NCBI RefSeq assembly: GCF_900188035.1
Contig: NZ_FZNN01000003.1
Location: forward strand, 124,001-188,000
Length of the DNA stretch: 64,000 nucleotides
Origin: Puniceibacterium sediminis
GTDB lineage: Bacteria > Pseudomonadota > Alphaproteobacteria > Rhodobacterales > Rhodobacteraceae
Direction: 5' to 3'
Positions 45,369 through 52,988 of the stretch are shown here, in pieces. A program made the position numbers and the translations under genes. Position 1 is the stretch's first letter, and each line of letters opens with the position of its first letter. A model generated the notes under the pieces. The model worked only from the letters and a program-made list of their open reading frames with translations, had not been told where the DNA came from and did no database searches.

Positions 45369-45421
45369 GGCCCTCCGGTCCCCAACCGGGGGCCAAGTTC
45401 CCGCAACCTTGGAAAAACGGG
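45369..45421 (+). promoter_or_regulatory. Probable preQ1-I riboswitch controlling the queuosine-precursor transporter
   Basis: The leader contains CCAAG (45393-45397), the loop UUCCCGCAAC, CUUGG (45408-45412) and a tail AAAAACGGG. P1 is CCAAG/CUUGG. The loop CCCG pairs with the tail CGGG across an A-rich strand, giving the H-type pseudoknot of preQ1-I aptamers; the order UUC, P2 strand, C, then A-run, P2' strand parallels the Bacillus subtilis aptamer. An upstream 10-bp hairpin (45369-45394) shares C45393-C45394 and competes with P1. The pseudoknot ends 9 nt before the ATG, so ligand binding would block ribosome access. The downstream gene family fits exactly. Confidence 0.75.
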
Positions 45422-45429
45422 CCATACAC

Positions 45430-46059
45430 ATGACACGTCAACACCTTCCCGGGATTCTGGCCATGGCGGCCATTGTCCTTGCCTCCAACATTCTGGTGCA
45501 GTTCCTCTTTGGCAACTGGCTCACCTGGGGAGCCTTCACCTATCCCTTCGCCTTTCTGGTCACCGACCTCATGAACCGGATCTACGGTGCCCGCGCCGCG
45601 CGTCAGGTCGTCTTCGCGGGTTTTGTGGTCGGGATCGTCTGCTCCCTGATCGGCACACAGATCATGGGTGAATACGGCCCGCTGGTCACATGGCGTATCG
45701 CCATCGGCTCTGGCGTGGCGTTCCTCACCGCACAAATGCTGGACGTCGCCATCTTTGATCGTCTGCGCACGGGTGCATGGTGGCGCGCGCCGCTGGCCTC
45801 GACGCTGGTCGGCTCGTCCGTGGACACAATGCTGTTCTTCTCCATCGCCTTCTCCGGCGCGCTGTCGTTCATCGAACCTGCCAACGATGTTTCCTGGGCA
45901 GCAGAGGCGCTGCCACTACTGGGCTTTGGCCCGCTGGTGCCGCTCTGGGTGTCGCTGGCCGTCGCGGACTGGGGCGTCAAGCTGGGCCTGGCCCTGATCG
46001 CGCTGATCCCGTTCCGAGTGATCGTTTCAAAGGCAATGGCCGGAAAAATCATCGCCTGA
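45430..46059 (+). CDS. yhhQ: Queuosine precursor transporter (YhhQ/VUT family)
   Basis: 209 residues with six hydrophobic helices. Family marks are FGNWLTWGAFTYPFAFLVTDLMNRIYG and TAQMLDVAIFDRLR...SSVDTMLFFSIAFSG. It imports preQ0/preQ1 for queuosine synthesis in tRNA. The start MTRQHLPG was chosen because it follows the riboswitch-like leader directly. It has no good Shine-Dalgarno apart from G-rich bases held in the pseudoknot, which agrees with translational control by preQ1. Confidence 0.92.
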   Translation: MTRQHLPGILAMAAIVLASNILVQFLFGNWLTWGAFTYPFAFLVTDLMNRIYGARAARQVVFAGFVVGIVCSLIGTQIMGEYGPLVTWRIAIGSGVAFLTAQMLDVAIFDRLRTGAWWRAPLASTLVGSSVDTMLFFSIAFSGALSFIEPANDVSWAAEALPLLGFGPLVPLWVSLAVADWGVKLGLALIALIPFRVIVSKAMAGKIIA

Positions 46060-46138
46060 CGGCAAAAAACGCTTTGCGATTCAAACCTCTCATGCCACCT
46101 TTCCCTTAGGTTCAACGTAATTGAAAGGAGGTGATCCA

Positions 46139-46195
46139 GTGTCGAGAGAAACATTGGAGAGAGGTGTCGGAACAGTTCGGAGGATGACGCCCTAG
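46139..46195 (+). CDS. 18-codon ORF behind an extended Shine-Dalgarno
   Basis: GTG start 7 nt after AGGAGG encodes MSRETLERGVGTVRRMTP and stops at TAG. The initiation signal is far stronger than any other in the window, which argues that ribosome loading here is the point. The peptide is basic and has no recognised domain. It could be a leader peptide whose translation controls the folding of the surrounding RNA. Another possibility is that only ribosome binding matters. Confidence 0.45.
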   Translation: MSRETLERGVGTVRRMTP

Positions 46196-46263
46196 GGCAG
46201 CCCCGGGGTCAAACCCCTCCCGAATTGGTGAGCGCCTAACCGGCCCCACCTCCTCAATTCTCG

Positions 46264-46295
46264 AAGGGCCGTCCGAAGATCGGGCGGCCCTTTTT
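46264..46295 (+). terminator. Intrinsic terminator before arfB
   Basis: A 12-bp stem (46265-46276 with 46280-46291, one G-U pair) closed by a 3-nt loop is followed by TTTTT. It lies 36 nt before the arfB start, so transcripts from upstream must pass it to reach arfB unless arfB has its own promoter in that short space. Confidence 0.9.
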
Positions 46296-46330
46296 GCCTG
46301 CCAGACCACGACCGCGAAATGGAACGAACG

Positions 46331-46753
46331 ATGCTACGGATCAACGACAGGATAGCGATCGAGGACTGGGAACTGACCGAACAGTTCATCCGCGCTTCGG
46401 GACCCGGCGGGCAGAACGTGAACAAGGTCTCTTCGGCGGTCGAACTGCGGTTCGAGGCAGAGCGTTCGCCGAACCTGCCGACCGCGGTCAAGATACGCCT
46501 GCGCAAACTCGCCGGGCGGCGCTGGTCCAAAGAGGGCGCGCTGGTGCTTCAGGTCGACGAAACCCGCAGCCAGGTCCGCAACCGCGAAATCGCTCGCGAC
46601 CGGCTGAGCGAGTTGATCCGGCAGGCCTGCGAAAAACCCAAACGCCGTATCCCGACAAAGCCGACTCTGGGGTCAAAAAAACGCCGCCTGCTGGCCAAGA
46701 AGGTCCGGGGCGAGGTCAAGGCCCTGCGTGGCAAGGTCGAAGGCGAAGGTTGA
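46331..46753 (+). CDS. arfB: Alternative ribosome-rescue factor ArfB (peptidyl-tRNA hydrolase)
   Basis: 140 residues, the E. coli ArfB length, when started at MLRINDRIAIEDWELTEQF; an ATG 12 nt upstream is also possible. It carries the GGQ motif (RASGPGGQNVNKVSS) that hydrolyses peptidyl-tRNA in stalled ribosomes. A basic C-terminal tail (KKRRLLAKKVRGEVKALRGK) enters the empty mRNA channel. No stop-codon recognition domain is present. The strong terminator immediately upstream suggests that its expression is limited. Confidence 0.95.
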   Translation: MLRINDRIAIEDWELTEQFIRASGPGGQNVNKVSSAVELRFEAERSPNLPTAVKIRLRKLAGRRWSKEGALVLQVDETRSQVRNREIARDRLSELIRQACEKPKRRIPTKPTLGSKKRRLLAKKVRGEVKALRGKVEGEG

Positions 46754-46933
46754 TGTCACAGGGGGCGCTGCCCCAATCGGGCGTTCCGGGCGCTTTCCCG
46801 CCGCAGGCGATCCGGCATCGCCACCCATGCGTCATGCACCTCTCATGCGTCACGGTGCGACCCGCGCCAAAGGAGGCGGCACGCCGACGCGGCTGACCAG
46901 TGCGCGCAAACGCGCGCTCCGCAGGATCAACGC

Positions 46934-49489
46934 TCAGAACCGTTCGAGCAGGCGTTCGAGGTAGTCCAACTCTTCGTCCGGCCTCTGGCCTTCACCTGAC
47001 CGACGGCGGATTTCGTCCAGCAGTTCGCGGGCGCGGCGATAGACGTCTTCGCCCTGCAACATGCCGTCTTCTGATCCGATCTGTCCACTGCTGCCGGCGC
47101 TGCGCCCCAACGGGTCGCGCTGTTGCCCGGGCTGGGTGCCCTCGGCCATGCCTTGCTGACCCTGGTTCTGCTGTTGTTGCTGCGCCAGCGCCTCGCCAAG
47201 GTTGCGCATGCCCTCGCGCAGGGCCTCCATCGCTTCGGACTGTTTGTCGATGGCTTCGGCCAGATTGTCGCCGCGCAGGGCGTCTTCGGCGCCTTCCATA
47301 GCACCCTCGGCCCGGTTCAGCGCATCGCGCGCGGCGTCACCTTCGGCGGTGCCCTGTCCGGGCAGGTCGCTGCGCTGGCGGTTCAGCTCGTCGCGCAGGT
47401 CACGTTGTCGCTGGGCCAGATCCTGCTGCAACGACTGGCCGCCCTCGCCTTGCTGTCCCGGTTGCTGGCCCTGACCCCCTTGCTGACTTTGCCCTTGCTG
47501 GCCCTGTTGCCCCTGGCCGGGCTGTTGCCCCTCCTGACCGGGGTTGAACTGCTCCTGCAAATCGCGGAACGCCTGATCCGACAGGCTCTGCTGATCGCGC
47601 AGCGTTTCCGACAGATCCTCCATCGCCTGCTGGCCCGGGGATTGCCCACCCTGACCCTCGCCCTGGGTCACGCGCATGTTTTCCATCATCTGGCGCAGCT
47701 CTTCCAGCGCCTGCTGCGCCTCGGCCATGCGGCCCTGCTCCATCAGCTCCTGAATCTTGTCCATCATCGCCTGCAGATCGCTTTGGTTCATCTGCATGCC
47801 TTCCTGATTCTGCGACATCTGCGAATCCGGGTTCTGTTCGGCCTCTTTCTGGGCCTCGGCGCTCAGCTGGCGCATGTAGTCGTCCGTGGCCTCGCGCAGC
47901 TCCTGCATCAGCTCGGCGATTTCCTGATCCGAGGCGCCATTCTTCATCGCCTCGGCCAGCCGGTCCTGCGCCCGCTTCAGCCGTTCGCGCGCATCGTCCA
48001 GATTGCCCTCTTCCAGCAACAACGCCAGATCCCACATGGCATTCGAAAGCTCGGCCTGCTGATCGTCTGTCATACCGAAACGCGCAAAACTCTCCATGCG
48101 GCGCAGGATGGTGCGCAGCCGCAGGTAATGCACGGCAGAGCGGAATATATCGTCGGGCCGGTGCGACACCGCGCGCAGGATCTGACCGATGTCGCGGGCA
48201 TTGTCACGGTTCCATAGCAGCGCGCGCCGCTGTTCGATGATCGCGGCGGCCATCGGGTCAAAGAACCGCCGCCCGGGCAGTGTCATGACCTCTGGCGCGA
48301 CAGACCCGTCCTGACCGGCGGCATCCTCGACCGACAGCGTGATCGTGACCGGCAGGTTCGCCCATGGATGTTCCGAGAAATTTTCGATCAGGGTTTCGGT
48401 GAATTTCGACCGGTCGCCCGAAATCGGCATCGGCAGCGGCACCTCGATCGCGTCGCGCGCTTCGGGGGCGATGCGCTGGCCATAACGGCGCTCCACCTGA
48501 TCCAGCGCCAGTTCGAACCGCGCCGTGCCCGCGATCACGCCGTGATCGTCCGTCGCGGCAAAGGGGATCGATGCCTCACCGTCATAGCTGGCCTCGACCT
48601 CACCCTCGCGCGTCACCATGGGCGGCTCATCCGGGGCCATCGCAACATCCCAGACCCGCCCGCCCGGACCGTCGATGGCTAGGGTGCCGGACTGCACGAC
48701 AGTGAATTCCTGCGCCGTTTCGGGGTTGCCGCCATCGGGCAGCGGGTTGCCGGACACGCTTTCGCTGACGGTCAGCGCGCCGACCTCGCCATACATCCGC
48801 AGGGTGATGCGTGCGCCCTCGGGCACGTTCAGTGCGCTGTCGGTGATGTCATTCAGGTAGATCGACGGCAGCCGCGTATATGCCGGCGGTTCCATCCAAC
48901 CCTCCCATGTGGGACCAGAGGCAAGGTTCGCGCCGCCCGGACCCATGCCGGTGACGGACTGCACCCGCAGAACCGACCCGAACAGCAGCGCCGTGAACAA
49001 CGCCAACAGGGCGACATAACGCAGCGCAAAGGGATCGGCGGCGGACACCCGCAGATCCGGCTGCACCGCCTTTGCTTCGGACAGCCGCGCGCGCATCCGC
49101 GCCTGATGCGCCCGCCAAACGGCAAGCGAGGCCGCGTCGTCGCCGCCAATCGCCTGTGTATCCAGCACGGATTGAATCGGGTTGCCCCGCATCGTCGCGT
49201 CCAGCCGTGCCAAGGCACCCGCGCGCGTCGGCATCCGGAAACGCCGCGCACCCCAGACCGCCGCCACCACCACGCCCAGACCAAGAACGCCAACCGCAGC
49301 CCAGATCACCTCGACCCGGACCAGATCCTGCAGCCCCAGCATCAGCGCCGCCACCGCGACGAACACCACGGACCACAGCGGCCAGAACGCCCGCACGACC
49401 CGTTCGGCAACCATCCCTGTGCGTGTCAGAAACAGCGGGCCGCGAACGGCCTTGAAAATCTCGGGGGGCAGTGTGTCCGGTGACGCCAT
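46934..49489 (-). CDS. TIGR02302/DUF4175 family membrane protein
   Basis: 851 residues. Two N-terminal membrane helices (about 30-75) and another near 155-175 precede an extracytoplasmic beta-rich part (WMEPPAYTRLPSIYL). A long helical region follows (500-620), rich in Glu, Gln and Arg. From about 620 to 790 there is a low-complexity Gln/Gly/Pro linker with QGQQGQ-type runs, then a helical C-terminus. Found across alphaproteobacteria beside lysA and presumed to be an envelope protein; the mechanism is unknown. It ends the lysA transcript on the minus strand. Confidence 0.85.
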   Translation of the reverse strand: MASPDTLPPEIFKAVRGPLFLTRTGMVAERVVRAFWPLWSVVFVAVAALMLGLQDLVRVEVIWAAVGVLGLGVVVAAVWGARRFRMPTRAGALARLDATMRGNPIQSVLDTQAIGGDDAASLAVWRAHQARMRARLSEAKAVQPDLRVSAADPFALRYVALLALFTALLFGSVLRVQSVTGMGPGGANLASGPTWEGWMEPPAYTRLPSIYLNDITDSALNVPEGARITLRMYGEVGALTVSESVSGNPLPDGGNPETAQEFTVVQSGTLAIDGPGGRVWDVAMAPDEPPMVTREGEVEASYDGEASIPFAATDDHGVIAGTARFELALDQVERRYGQRIAPEARDAIEVPLPMPISGDRSKFTETLIENFSEHPWANLPVTITLSVEDAAGQDGSVAPEVMTLPGRRFFDPMAAAIIEQRRALLWNRDNARDIGQILRAVSHRPDDIFRSAVHYLRLRTILRRMESFARFGMTDDQQAELSNAMWDLALLLEEGNLDDARERLKRAQDRLAEAMKNGASDQEIAELMQELREATDDYMRQLSAEAQKEAEQNPDSQMSQNQEGMQMNQSDLQAMMDKIQELMEQGRMAEAQQALEELRQMMENMRVTQGEGQGGQSPGQQAMEDLSETLRDQQSLSDQAFRDLQEQFNPGQEGQQPGQGQQGQQGQSQQGGQGQQPGQQGEGGQSLQQDLAQRQRDLRDELNRQRSDLPGQGTAEGDAARDALNRAEGAMEGAEDALRGDNLAEAIDKQSEAMEALREGMRNLGEALAQQQQQNQGQQGMAEGTQPGQQRDPLGRSAGSSGQIGSEDGMLQGEDVYRRARELLDEIRRRSGEGQRPDEELDYLERLLERF

Positions 49490-49525
49490 TCGCCTCTCCT
49501 GCTGGTCAGCCGCAGAGAGGATACC

Positions 49526-50791
49526 CTACAACCATTCAGGAATGGTATCGCGGGAAATCATTTCGTCAAAGCTTGGCCGCGCCCGAATGACCGCAAAGTG
49601 ATCACCTTTCACCAGAACCTCGGGCACAAGGGGCCTTGTGTTGTATTCCGACGCCATAACGGCCCCATATGCACCGGCCGAGCGAAAGGCGACGACGTCC
49701 CCGGCCTGCAATTGGGGCATCATCCGTGCCTTGGCAAAGGTATCGCCGGATTCGCAGACCGGCCCGACAATGTCATAGGGCAGCTGTTCGGCACCTGCCT
49801 CGGGCTCATTCAGCGGCACGATATCGTGCCAGGCATCATACATCGCCGGGCGGACCAGATCGTTCATCGCGGCGTCAAGGATCAGAAACTCGCGCCCCTC
49901 GCCCTGCTTGACATAGATCACCTCGCTGACCAGCAGCCCGGCATTCCCGGCGATCAGCCGCCCCGGCTCGATCTCGATCTCGCAACCCAGATGCCCGACG
50001 GTCCGCTGGATCAGCTTGCCGTAATCGGTGGGCAGCGGAGGCGCCTCGTTTGAGCGCGCATAGGGAATGCCCAGACCGCCGCCCAGATCCAGACGGCGGA
50101 TATTGTGGCCATCGGCGCGCAACTGTTCGGTCAGTTCGGCCACCTTGAGGTACGCCGCCTCGAACGGGGCAAGGTCGGTCAGCTGGCTGCCGATATGCAC
50201 ATCGATGCCAATCACCTCCAGCCCCGGCAGGGCGGCGGCCTCGGCATAGACGGCACGCGCCTTGGCAATCGGAATGCCGAACTTGTTTTCGGATTTGCCG
50301 GTGGCGATCTTTGCATGGGTCTTGGCGTCCACATCGGGGTTCACCCGGATGGTGATCGGTGCGACCTTGCCCATCGCGCTGGCCACTTCGGACAGCACCA
50401 GCATCTCGGGCTCGCTCTCGACGTTGAACTGGCGGATGCCGCCTTCCAGCGCCATGGCGATCTCGTCCCGGGTCTTGCCGACACCGGAAAACACGATCCG
50501 TTCGCCCGGTACACCGGCGGCCTTGGCGCGGGCATATTCGCCGCCCGAAACCACATCCATTCCGGCACCAAGTGCTGCCAAAGTCTTCAGGATCGCCTGA
50601 TTGCTGGCCGCCTTCATCGCGTAACAGACCAGATGGTCCATCCCGGCAAGCGCCTCATCGAACAGCCGGAAATGCCGCTCCAGCGTGGCCGTTGAATAGA
50701 CGTAAAAGGGGGTGCCGACCGCCGCCGCGATCTCGCTCACGGCAACATCCTCGGCAAACAATACGCCGTCGCGATAAAGAAAATGATCCAT
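49526..50791 (-). CDS. lysA: Diaminopimelate decarboxylase
   Basis: 421 residues, fold-type III PLP enzyme for the last lysine step. The PLP lysine is in CYAMKAASN, HIGSQ and the Gly-rich LDLGGGLGIPY are conserved, and the second active-site residue is Cys in GPVCESGD. It reads on toward the DUF4175 gene with a 36-nt gap. In many relatives lysA follows argH and a small lipoprotein; here argH and lysA are 22 kb apart. Confidence 0.96.
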   Translation of the reverse strand: MDHFLYRDGVLFAEDVAVSEIAAAVGTPFYVYSTATLERHFRLFDEALAGMDHLVCYAMKAASNQAILKTLAALGAGMDVVSGGEYARAKAAGVPGERIVFSGVGKTRDEIAMALEGGIRQFNVESEPEMLVLSEVASAMGKVAPITIRVNPDVDAKTHAKIATGKSENKFGIPIAKARAVYAEAAALPGLEVIGIDVHIGSQLTDLAPFEAAYLKVAELTEQLRADGHNIRRLDLGGGLGIPYARSNEAPPLPTDYGKLIQRTVGHLGCEIEIEPGRLIAGNAGLLVSEVIYVKQGEGREFLILDAAMNDLVRPAMYDAWHDIVPLNEPEAGAEQLPYDIVGPVCESGDTFAKARMMPQLQAGDVVAFRSAGAYGAVMASEYNTRPLVPEVLVKGDHFAVIRARPSFDEMISRDTIPEWL

Positions 50792-50907
50792 GCCAGCCTT
50801 CCCTAAGGTATCGCCAACGCAATTACTTCAGCGCGGTCTGTCCGACCACCCCGAAAAACGCGGCCCCCCCACAGCCTTCCCGCCGCGCGACCCCATGGTT
50901 CATCTGG

Positions 50908-50945
50908 CTAAAAGGGTTCCGGCGGTCAGACCGACCGCCGGGACC
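50908..50945 (-). terminator. Intrinsic terminator after thiolase
   Basis: A 13-bp stem (50915-50927 with 50933-50945, one mismatch or wobble) lies just past the thiolase stop. It is followed on the minus strand by CCCTTTTAG. Confidence 0.7.
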
Positions 50946-50948
50946 GTA

Positions 50949-52127
50949 TCACAGCCGTTCGATCGCCAGCGCGATCCCCTGACCGCCACCAATGCACATG
51001 GTGATCAGCGCCCGCTTGCCGCCAATCCGCTCCAGCTCGTACAGCGCCTTGACCGTCAGGATCGCGCCCGTCGCCCCCACCGGATGACCCAGCGCAATGG
51101 CCCCGCCGTTGGGATTGACCTTCGCGCCATCCAGCCCAAGCACCTTGTTCACTGCCAGCGCCTGCGCCGCAAAGGCCTCATTGCTCTCGACCACGTCGAA
51201 ATCCGCAGCTCTCAGCCCGGTCTTTTCCAGCAGCTTTTCAACCGCAGGCACCGGACCGATGCCCATGACCTCGGGGCGCACCCCGGCATGGGCATATCCC
51301 AGCACCCGCGCGCGCGGCTTCAGCCCCGCCGCCTCGGCCGCGCCCGCACGCGCAAAGACCAGCGCCGCCGCGCCGTCATTGATGCCGCTGGCATTGCCCG
51401 CCGTGACCGAACCATCCTTCTGGAACACCGCGCGCAGACCGGCCAGCGCCTCGGCGCTTGTCGCCTTGGGGTGCTCGTCGACCTCAAACGCCACCATGTC
51501 ACGCTTCACACGCACCTCGACCGGCACGATCTGATCGCGGAACCGCCCCTCGGCAATCGCCGTCGCCGCGCGCTGCTGGCTGAGCAGCGCAAAAGCATCC
51601 TGTGCCTCGCGGCTGATGTCATGCTCGGCCGCGACGTTTTCCGCCGTGATCCCCATATGGCCGGTGCCAAAGGGGCAGTTCAGCGCGCCCAGCATCATAT
51701 CCAGCGTCTTTACATCGCCCATCTTTGCGCCCCAGCGCTGATCCGGCACGATGTAGGGGCTGCGCGACATGCACTCGGCCCCGCCGGCCAGGGCGAAATC
51801 CGCATCCCCCAGCTTCAGCGACTGAACCGCCGAGACAATCGCCTGCGCCCCCGACCCGCAGAGCCGGTTGACGTTCATCGCAGGCACCGTCTCTGGCACA
51901 CCCGCATCCATCGCGGCGACCCGGCTCAGGTACATGTCGCGAGGTTCCGTATTGATCACATTGCCAAACACCACATGACCGATCTGGCCGCCCTTGACCC
52001 CGGCGCGCTCCAGCGCGGCACGGGCCACGGTGGTGCCCAAAGTGATCGGTGTGGTGCCTGCCAGCGCGCCGCCAAAGGCGCCGATGGCGGTGCGCGCGCC
52101 GCTCAGGATGACGATATCGTCGGACAT
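50949..52127 (-). CDS. Acetyl-CoA C-acetyltransferase (thiolase)
   Basis: 392 residues. Catalytic C90 in NVNRLCGSGAQAIVSA, the His in GGAIALGHPVGATGA and the second Cys in MCIGGGQGIA are all present. It condenses or cleaves acetyl-CoA and acyl-CoA. The length and motifs fit biosynthetic PhaA/AtoB-type or BktB-type thiolases. No reductase or beta-oxidation partner is adjacent, so the pathway is open. It is divergent from the XRE-cupin regulator. Confidence 0.9.
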   Translation of the reverse strand: MSDDIVILSGARTAIGAFGGALAGTTPITLGTTVARAALERAGVKGGQIGHVVFGNVINTEPRDMYLSRVAAMDAGVPETVPAMNVNRLCGSGAQAIVSAVQSLKLGDADFALAGGAECMSRSPYIVPDQRWGAKMGDVKTLDMMLGALNCPFGTGHMGITAENVAAEHDISREAQDAFALLSQQRAATAIAEGRFRDQIVPVEVRVKRDMVAFEVDEHPKATSAEALAGLRAVFQKDGSVTAGNASGINDGAAALVFARAGAAEAAGLKPRARVLGYAHAGVRPEVMGIGPVPAVEKLLEKTGLRAADFDVVESNEAFAAQALAVNKVLGLDGAKVNPNGGAIALGHPVGATGAILTVKALYELERIGGKRALITMCIGGGQGIALAIERL

Positions 52128-52256
52128 GATGTTTTCTCCCCCGGGGTTTCGCGCAAACTATGCGGTTCCGGGTGCGCCTTGTCAGCCGCGACGTTCCGTC
52201 AGAGACCGCCCCGCCCCTGATTGACAGCAGTCGCGCGACCCGGCACATCTTCTGTC

Positions 52257-52823
52257 ATGACGGAGGATACCGACGATATGCTGTCGCGCCTGCCCGCGCG
52301 GCTGAAAGCGGCCCGGCGCGCGCAGGGGCTGTCGCTCGATGGCGTGGCGAAACTGTCGGGCGTGTCCCGGTCGATGGTCAGCCAGATCGAACGCGGCACC
52401 TCGTCCCCCACCATCGCGACCCTCTGGAACCTGACCCGCGCGCTGCAAGTGGATTTCGCCGGCTTGCTGGACAGGACGGCCGGCGCGGGCGAGATCGAGA
52501 TTCTGCGCAGCACCGAGGTGCCCACCATCGACAACCGTGGCCAAGCCTGCCGCCTGCGCATCCTGTCGCCCCCCGAAGAGGCCGGTCGGCACGAGGTCTA
52601 TGACCTTGTGCTTGGCGACGGCGGTGCTTTGGTCAGCGCCGCCCACCGGCGCGGCGCGCGTGAGCATCTGACAGTGATCGAAGGCCGGATCGAGGTCACC
52701 TCGGGCACCTCGGTCGAGGTTCTGACCGCCGGCGACACAGCCCGCTACGCGGCCGATCTGGCACATGCGATCCGCGCTGTCGCTGGTCCGGCGCGGGCCT
52801 TTCTGGTGGTGCAGAACGCCTGA
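52257..52823 (+). CDS. XRE-family regulator with C-terminal cupin sensor
   Basis: 188 residues. The N-terminal helix-turn-helix is LKAARRAQGLSLDGVAKLSGVSRSMVSQIERG (about 12-45). The C-terminal half is a cupin barrel (EHLTVIEGRIEVTSG). Regulators of this form often sense amino acids or small carboxylates. It lies directly upstream of kbl-tdh in the same direction and is a natural candidate to control threonine breakdown. A dyad in the intervening 165 nt could be its site. Confidence 0.88.
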   Translation: MTEDTDDMLSRLPARLKAARRAQGLSLDGVAKLSGVSRSMVSQIERGTSSPTIATLWNLTRALQVDFAGLLDRTAGAGEIEILRSTEVPTIDNRGQACRLRILSPPEEAGRHEVYDLVLGDGGALVSAAHRRGAREHLTVIEGRIEVTSGTSVEVLTAGDTARYAADLAHAIRAVAGPARAFLVVQNA

Positions 52824-52925
52824 ATTCAGGACAGGTCGCGCGGCCCGAACCCCGACATATTTGGAATATGAAAGAACGCCAGAGATCGGTCCGGGGCAAC
52901 CCGCGCTGAAATTCGCGCCGATCAC

Positions 52926-52945
52926 ATTTCTTCTATTTGAGAAAT
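52926..52945. promoter_or_regulatory. Dyad in the kbl promoter region
   Basis: ATTTCT and AGAAAT are separated by 8 bp within an AT-rich patch, 44 nt before kbl. The spacing fits a helix-turn-helix dimer, and the XRE-cupin protein encoded just upstream is a candidate ligand-responsive binder. Confidence 0.4.
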
Positions 52946-52988
52946 TTATCCGTCATGTTAGATAACCTCTCATGCAACGGAGATTGCC

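Larger units (their letters stand above)
46119..46296 (+). ncRNA. Structured RNA with extended 16S-complementary site, short ORF and terminator
   Basis: The stretch opens with GAAAGGAGGTGATCCAG (46123-46139), a perfect 17-nt complement to the conserved 3' end of 16S rRNA. A distal strand CACCTCCTCAATT (46247-46259) can pair with AATTGAAAGGAGGTG (46119-46133) through 8 + 5 bp around a 2-nt bulge, hiding the site. Between them lie an 18-codon ORF and a hairpin GGGGT-CAA-ACCCC (46205-46217). A strong intrinsic terminator ends it. It looks like a self-contained small transcript or an attenuating leader of arfB. I cannot match it to a named RNA family. Confidence 0.6.

Noticed and set aside
46754-46933. 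Small ORF between arfB and the DUF4175 gene
   Set aside because: Several short frames exist but none has a ribosome site or a plausible protein; this is simply a convergent gap.
50790-52220. 476-codon plus-strand frame across the thiolase gene
   Set aside because: Complete antisense of a thiolase with all catalytic motifs; composition is that of a reverse-frame shadow.
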